Below are positions 59,420-64,000 of a stretch of DNA of 64,000 nt, in pieces. Source of the stretch: Paragorgia papillata (lineage: Eukaryota; Cnidaria; Anthozoa; Scleralcyonacea; Coralliidae). Position 1 is the first letter of the stretch. Every line of letters begins with the position of its first letter. Location of the stretch: positions 575,501-639,500 of the forward strand of contig JAWNZC010000176.1 of the NCBI GenBank assembly GCA_035771165.1. Reading direction: 5' to 3'. The translations under genes and the position numbers were made by a program. The notes under the pieces were generated by a model that saw only the letters and a program-made list of their open reading frames with translations, was not told where the DNA came from and ran no database searches.

Positions 59420-59815
59420 AACACGTCTAAACAAGTTCTAGCGTGTTGTAACAACACACCAAATTCAAACAACACGCCATCAACTGTCAACAACACGCCA
59501 TCAACTGTCAACAACACGTCAAAAAACTGCTACAACACAGCAAAAGTGTGTTGCAAAAGCCATAAAACACGCCGACGTGTTAAAACAACACATCAACGTG
59601 TTGTTGGAGTAGAACACATCGACGTGTTAAAAGAACACATCAACGTGTTATCGCCAAAAATTGTTGCTGAAGAACACGCTGGCGCGTGTTAAAAGAACAC
59701 ACCGACGTGTTGTTACTGAAGAATGAAAAACATACATTAACGTGTTGCTGCCGATGATTGTCGGTGAACAACACGCCAGCGTGTTAAAAGAACACGTTTA
59801 ACGTGTTGTTGCTGC
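59420..59815. repeat. Cluster of AACAC...GTGTT imperfect palindromes
   Basis: At least eight near-palindromes of the form AACAC[AG]NN[GA]ACGTGTT or AACACGCCAGCGTGTT occur at irregular spacing, preceded by three copies of CAACACG[CT]CATCAACTGT. The centres differ while the outer arms AACAC/GTGTT are kept. Confidence 0.75.
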
Positions 59816-59861
59816 AAGCTGGTGACGTAACCAGACCTTATATGGTGAAACGCGCCATATA

Positions 59862-61691
59862 TTGAAAGTGATGACGAAACATCACGCCACTTCTTTCAGT
59901 CCGAAGTCCAGAGCTGCATCAATACATAAAGATGCGACAACAGAATTTCTAATTATTGATGATGTAAAATACACTGATCACCAAGCAATTAGCAACATTT
60001 TTAACAACAACTTCATCAATGTTATCAAAGAAACAAGGGACAAAATACCCTCCAACCTCCAGATAAACTATACGAAACTGCAAATATATATTGAATAAAA
60101 AATACATAACAATATCAGTTTCAGCATACCTTGTATAACTGAAGAAAATACACGTGAACTTTTAATTAATCTCAGTGTCAATAAGGCCACTGGCCTTGAC
60201 AGTATTGATGCATTTTCCCTAAGAATGGCAACTCCGGCAATATATAAATCAATAACTAAGCTATGCAACATCAGCATTACTAACAGTGAATTCCCAAAGC
60301 AATGGAAAGAAGCCAGGGTGATGCCTAAACCAAAAGAGGAAGTGACATCTGAAAGATCTAATCATAGACCTCTCTCCATACTTTCTATTGTTTCTAAAAT
60401 ACAGTTGGAAAGACATGTCTATAATAACTCGTTCAATTTCCTGCAATGCCATGGACTATTAACTAAATATCAACATGGCTTCAGAATGAATCACTCATGT
60501 GAAACGTTATTAACATCTTTACATGACATGATTTCATCGTCAATTGATAATTGTGAAATAAATGGATTAACGCTTCTTGACTTTTCAAAAGCGTTCGACA
60601 TAATTGATCACAATATTCTGTTAAAAAAACTTGAATTATATCATTTTAACACGGATACAGTAAAGTGGTTTAAATCATACCTATCAAACCGTTCTCAAAG
60701 AGTCAAATTTAAAACCTCTCTTTCAGATTGACTGCCTATATATTATGGTGTTCCTCAAGGATCTATCTTAGGACCGCTTTTATTCATCATTTATATTAAT
60801 GATCTTCCTCTTGAGCTCCAACAAAATACAACAACTCCTTTTATAGTTGCGGACGACTCTACATTGCTTGCTTCAAGTCAAACAACAATAGATCTAAACC
60901 TCAAATTGAACATTGGCATCAGACAAGTGCTAAACTGGGTCAACACTAATCTAATGTGCCTAAATACTAAGAAAACTAAAAGTATGAAAATATTTTCCAG
61001 ACGAAAATTCCATGCCTTAGATAACTTGGAAGTCAAAGTAGATAATGTAACGATTGAAGAGGTAAAAACAGTAAAACTTCTAGGTGTCCATTTTGATGAT
61101 CTACTCTTATGGGATGAGCAAATTAAAGCCGTATACCAAACTGTTAATAAACGGTTATTTTTATTAAAAAGAATAAGACAAAACCTACCGTTTCCCTCTC
61201 GCATAATGTTTTATAATTCTCTAATCTATCCTCATCTACTTTACTGTTGCACTATTTGGGGCAATGCAACCAACGAAAGACTTAATTATCTCTTGAAACT
61301 ACAAAAGAGATCAATCAGCACGTATTATACTTGAAGCGACCACTGAGAGTCCGTCAGTTGATTTATTCCAGAAACTTGATTGGATTCCAATTCACAATTT
61401 AATTAAGATGAGAAAACTTCTTCTGGTATTTAGTGTTTTAAAGAATACGGTCCGACATATCTTTACAATTTATTTCAGTTTGTTAATGATGCACACAGTA
61501 TAAATGCAAGATCGTCATTAACCGACTTAAAACTTCCAAAAGTGCACAGTGAGATCGGGAAAACAAAGATTTCGTATAGTGGGGCTATGTTGTTCAATTC
61601 TCTGCCCAACTTCCTTAAAAATATTGAAAATACTTCTATTCTTAACTTTAAAAAAAACATTAAAAAATTTCTATTTGGAACAAAATTATAA
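59862..61691 (+). pseudogene. LINE reverse transcriptase remnant
   Basis: Motifs in order: NKATGLDSIDAFSLR, WKEARVMPKPK, NHRPLSILSIVSKI, YQHGFRMNHSCETLL, LTLLDFSKAFDIIDH (motif A), GVPQGSILGPLLFIIYINDL (motif B), VADDSTLL (motif C, with Val in place of the usual Tyr/Phe) and LLGVHFDDLLLWDEQI. The tail includes ARIILEATTESPS, DWIPIHNLI and SLPNFLK. In-frame stops are TAA 60096-60098 and TGA 60729-60731. Frame changes are near 61320 and near 61445. It is clearly older than the LINE in the satellite. Confidence 0.88.
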
Positions 61692-61886
61692 TGTAGCCCA
61701 TTTAGAGGATTTTGCATGTATAAACTGTAGATACAAATTAACATGCACTTGTACTCAATAATTATACAAGAGCGTGTTAATTTGATCATTAATCAATTTC
61801 ACAATTAATGAAGGCCATCTGGCAGAATACTCATGTAAAGATGTTTTTTATACCTTCTTTAAATAAAGTTCATTCTATTCTATTCT
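59862..61886 (+). mobile_element. Degraded CR1-like LINE, 5'-truncated, (ATTCT)3 tail
   Basis: A reverse transcriptase frame runs from about 59862 to 61334, then two frame changes lead to the C-terminal region ending at TAA 61689-61691. The 3' end has AATAAAG followed by three ATTCT units (61872-61886). Short tandem 3' repeats instead of poly(A) are typical of CR1/L2/Rex-like LINEs. The endonuclease is absent. Confidence 0.85.
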
Positions 61887-63036
61887 GCGGGGCCACAGGG
61901 CGAAGGTTTTTATAAGTTTTTTGTTTGAAAAAGAGTTTTTTTGAGAAAATAACAGTATCCTTGGAAGAGACAAAGTTCACTACAACTGTAAATACCACTA
62001 CCAGGCAGAGCTGAGGACTTTTAATAAAGAAATGTTACGAAGAATATCAAGCTTTGGACACAGTAAGTAAAATTTTATAACGGGTTGCTATAAAAAGTCA
62101 GTGTTTTTCAGCATGAACGCCACGACGTTGATTAGAAAAACCTATCAATATCATATGAATAATATAATATTGTTTCTATTTTTATCTTTATGTTCAACTC
62201 TTGAGAACCCAATGTAAAAGAAAAAGCATCTCAAGCTGGCCAGTCAAGTGTGGAAATACAATGGTTCGGGTTTTCGTTTTTGTTTGTTATCTGACATGAA
62301 GTTTATACTGTATGAACTGAAACAGTTCCACAAAAAAGAAACTACAACGCTGTAATATCATTGTATATAAGGTAAGAATTCATATAACGATTAAAGTAAA
62401 TTGTTCACTAAACACATATTTGTCCTAAGCATCTAGTCAAAATCGAATTTTTTACGGATTTTTTAAACTTTTAAATCCTTGCATGTACATCCGCCGCCAT
62501 AACCCATGAGCTGTCGTCCTAAATTTTCCCAATCCAATTGAATTTACAATTAACTACTATCAACCTATATTTGGTAGATCTAAAAAGACTATAAAATATA
62601 AACTTCACATGAAAGATTGCTTGGTAGCTTCAGGAAGCATACAAAACATCACTTGTATCACAAACATTCCTTCATTCAGTGCAAAAAGACTAGTTCGCTT
62701 AAACAGAGAAATGTGGTTTAATTGCAGACCTCTGTTCCCTAGTCTTTTTTTTGAAGTTTTGTTTATTTGAGTTCCCTAATGAGGTCCGACAAGAAATAAT
62801 GCAACCAAACAATTTAAAATTTGCAAGAGATAGTCAAAGAACAGGTATTCTAAATGCATTACTAAATATCAAGTGATCACTAGTTTTGTACATGCCCTTT
62901 ATTAAACCGACAAAAAAGCAATTTAATAAATGGCTTGAATGACTATCAATTAATAAATATGCAGGTTTTACACAAAAAAATTCCTATGAAGGTTCTTAAC
63001 AGCAAAATGTTACTGAATTTGAATTAATTGTACGTA
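61887..63036. other. Intergenic, no supported gene
   Basis: AT-rich sequence with no open frame of note and no recognised repeat. Confidence 0.5.
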
Positions 63037-64000
63037 GAGTCTAGAGTGCAGATTGGAAAATGCAGAGTACAGAGTTTAGAATGTAGAGTGCAGAGATCTT
63101 GGTGTAGAATATAGAATGGAGAGTGTAGAGTGCACTGAGAGTGGAGAGTGCAATGAGAGTGTAGATAGAGTGCACTGAGAGTGTAGAGTGCACTGAGAGT
63201 GTAGAATGGAGAGTGCAGTGTAGAACAGAGAGTGGAGAGTGGAGAATGGAGAGTGCTTAGTGGAGAGTACAAAGTGTAGGTTGTGGAGTGTAGAGTGCAG
63301 AGTATGGAGTGCAGATTGCTGAGTGTAGAGTTCGGAGAGCAGAGTTCAGATTACAGAGTGTGGCGTGTAGTGTAGAGTACAGGGTGTAGAGTGTAGAGTG
63401 TAGAGTACAGGGTGTAGTGTGGAGTGCAGAGTGTAAGCTGCAGAGTGGAGAGTGCAGAGTGCAAGCTGTAGAGTGCAAGCTGCAGAGTTCAAGCTGCAGA
63501 GTGGAGAGTGAAGAGTGTAAGCTGCAGAGTGGAGAGTGCAGAGTGCAAGCTGTAGAGTGCAAGCTGCAGAGTTGAAGCTGCAGAGTGGAGAGTGAAGAGT
63601 GCAAGCTGCAGAGTGTATAGTGCAGAGTGCAAGCTGTAGAGTGCAAGCTGCAGAGTGCAAGCTGCAGAGTGCAAGCTGCAGAGTGGAGAGTACAAGTTGC
63701 AGAGTGTGGACTACAGAGTGAAGACTGCAGAGTGGAGAGTACAAGCTGCAGAGTGGAGACTGCAGAGTGAAGACTGCAGAGCCAGAGTGGAAAGTACAGA
63801 GTACATGCAGAGTGCAAGCTGCAGAGTGTAGCAAAGTGGAGAGTACATAGTATAGAGTGTGGAGTGCAGAGAGTGTGGAGTGCAGAGAGTGGAGTGCAGT
63901 GAGTGTGGAGTGCAGAGTGTAGAGTGCAGAGTGTGAAGTGCAGAGAGTGTGGAGGTTTGAGAGTGTAGAGTGTATAATATTAAAATACCAAAATACTCTA
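63037..64000. repeat. Purine-rich minisatellite based on AGAGTGC/AGAGTGT
   Basis: Seven-base units AGAGTGC, AGAGTGT, GGAGAGT and AAGCTGC are repeated with loose order to about 63970. A locally regular longer unit (GAGTGCAAGCTGCAGAGTGG) occurs at 63430-63690. Minus-strand frames (LHSPLCTLHSAACTLQ) are open by periodicity and are not genes. The last bases (about 63971-64000) leave the array. Confidence 0.9.

Noticed and set aside
63024..63834. Minus-strand Leu/His/Ser/Cys-rich frames
   Set aside because: They are translations of the 7-bp-based minisatellite.

Overview
The window looks like a repeat-dominated stretch of an invertebrate animal genome. Genes have GT-AG spliceosomal introns with phases that match across junctions, and non-LTR retrotransposons and hAT-type elements are abundant. 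A THAP-domain DNA transposon, a P2X7-type 'ballast' protein gene and a GRF zinc-finger gene together suggest an early-branching metazoan, most likely a cnidarian. The species cannot be named from sequence alone, and no confident single-copy host housekeeping gene is visible.

Layout. 1-6,150: AT-rich DNA with a palindromic minisatellite, MITE-like foldbacks, a GRF zinc-finger gene (4457-5054) and a small paralogous gene pair, one copy broken (5178-5539) and one intact (5762-6064). 6,150-29,537: about 20 kb of a 21-bp satellite with higher-order repeats, split by a 5'-truncated LINE (13031-16053). 29,540-32,351: MITEs, a possible 5S-derived SINE and the 3' half of a hAT element. 32,358-39,845: a LINE (ORF1 with an SGNH-esterase-like domain, then the start of the ORF2 endonuclease) split by a complete-looking 5.95-kb DNA transposon. 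39,846-57,000: three copies of a ~6.1-kb unit. Each copy holds a dense CACATGTG palindrome block, a two-exon gene remnant and nested MITEs; the first two also carry a 9-bp satellite, and the third carries a 2.06-kb hAT-like insertion. 57,000-64,000: MITE-like DNA, a cluster of AACAC/GTGTT palindromes, a third degraded LINE (59862-61886) and a 7-bp-based minisatellite running off the window end.

The main discovery candidate is the 33837-39785 transposon. It has 119-bp near-identical terminal inverted repeats and two convergent spliced genes. One is a 12-exon THAP-transposase on the minus strand, with candidate D-D-E residues and a C-terminal zinc knuckle. The other is a 3-exon plus-strand gene whose product carries the WCxCGxC...HPxF cysteine signature of the P2X7 receptor cytoplasmic ballast domain. 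Each gene starts just inside one inverted repeat, with the same TGACGTAGCT box 50-65 bp upstream of its ATG. A P2X7-ballast protein as transposon cargo is, to my knowledge, not a textbook arrangement.

Several coding elements carry single-base breaks (LINE RT, LINE ORF1 twice, transposase three times), many in short homopolymers. They may be real decay or assembly indels, so I call them breaks rather than proof of inactivity.
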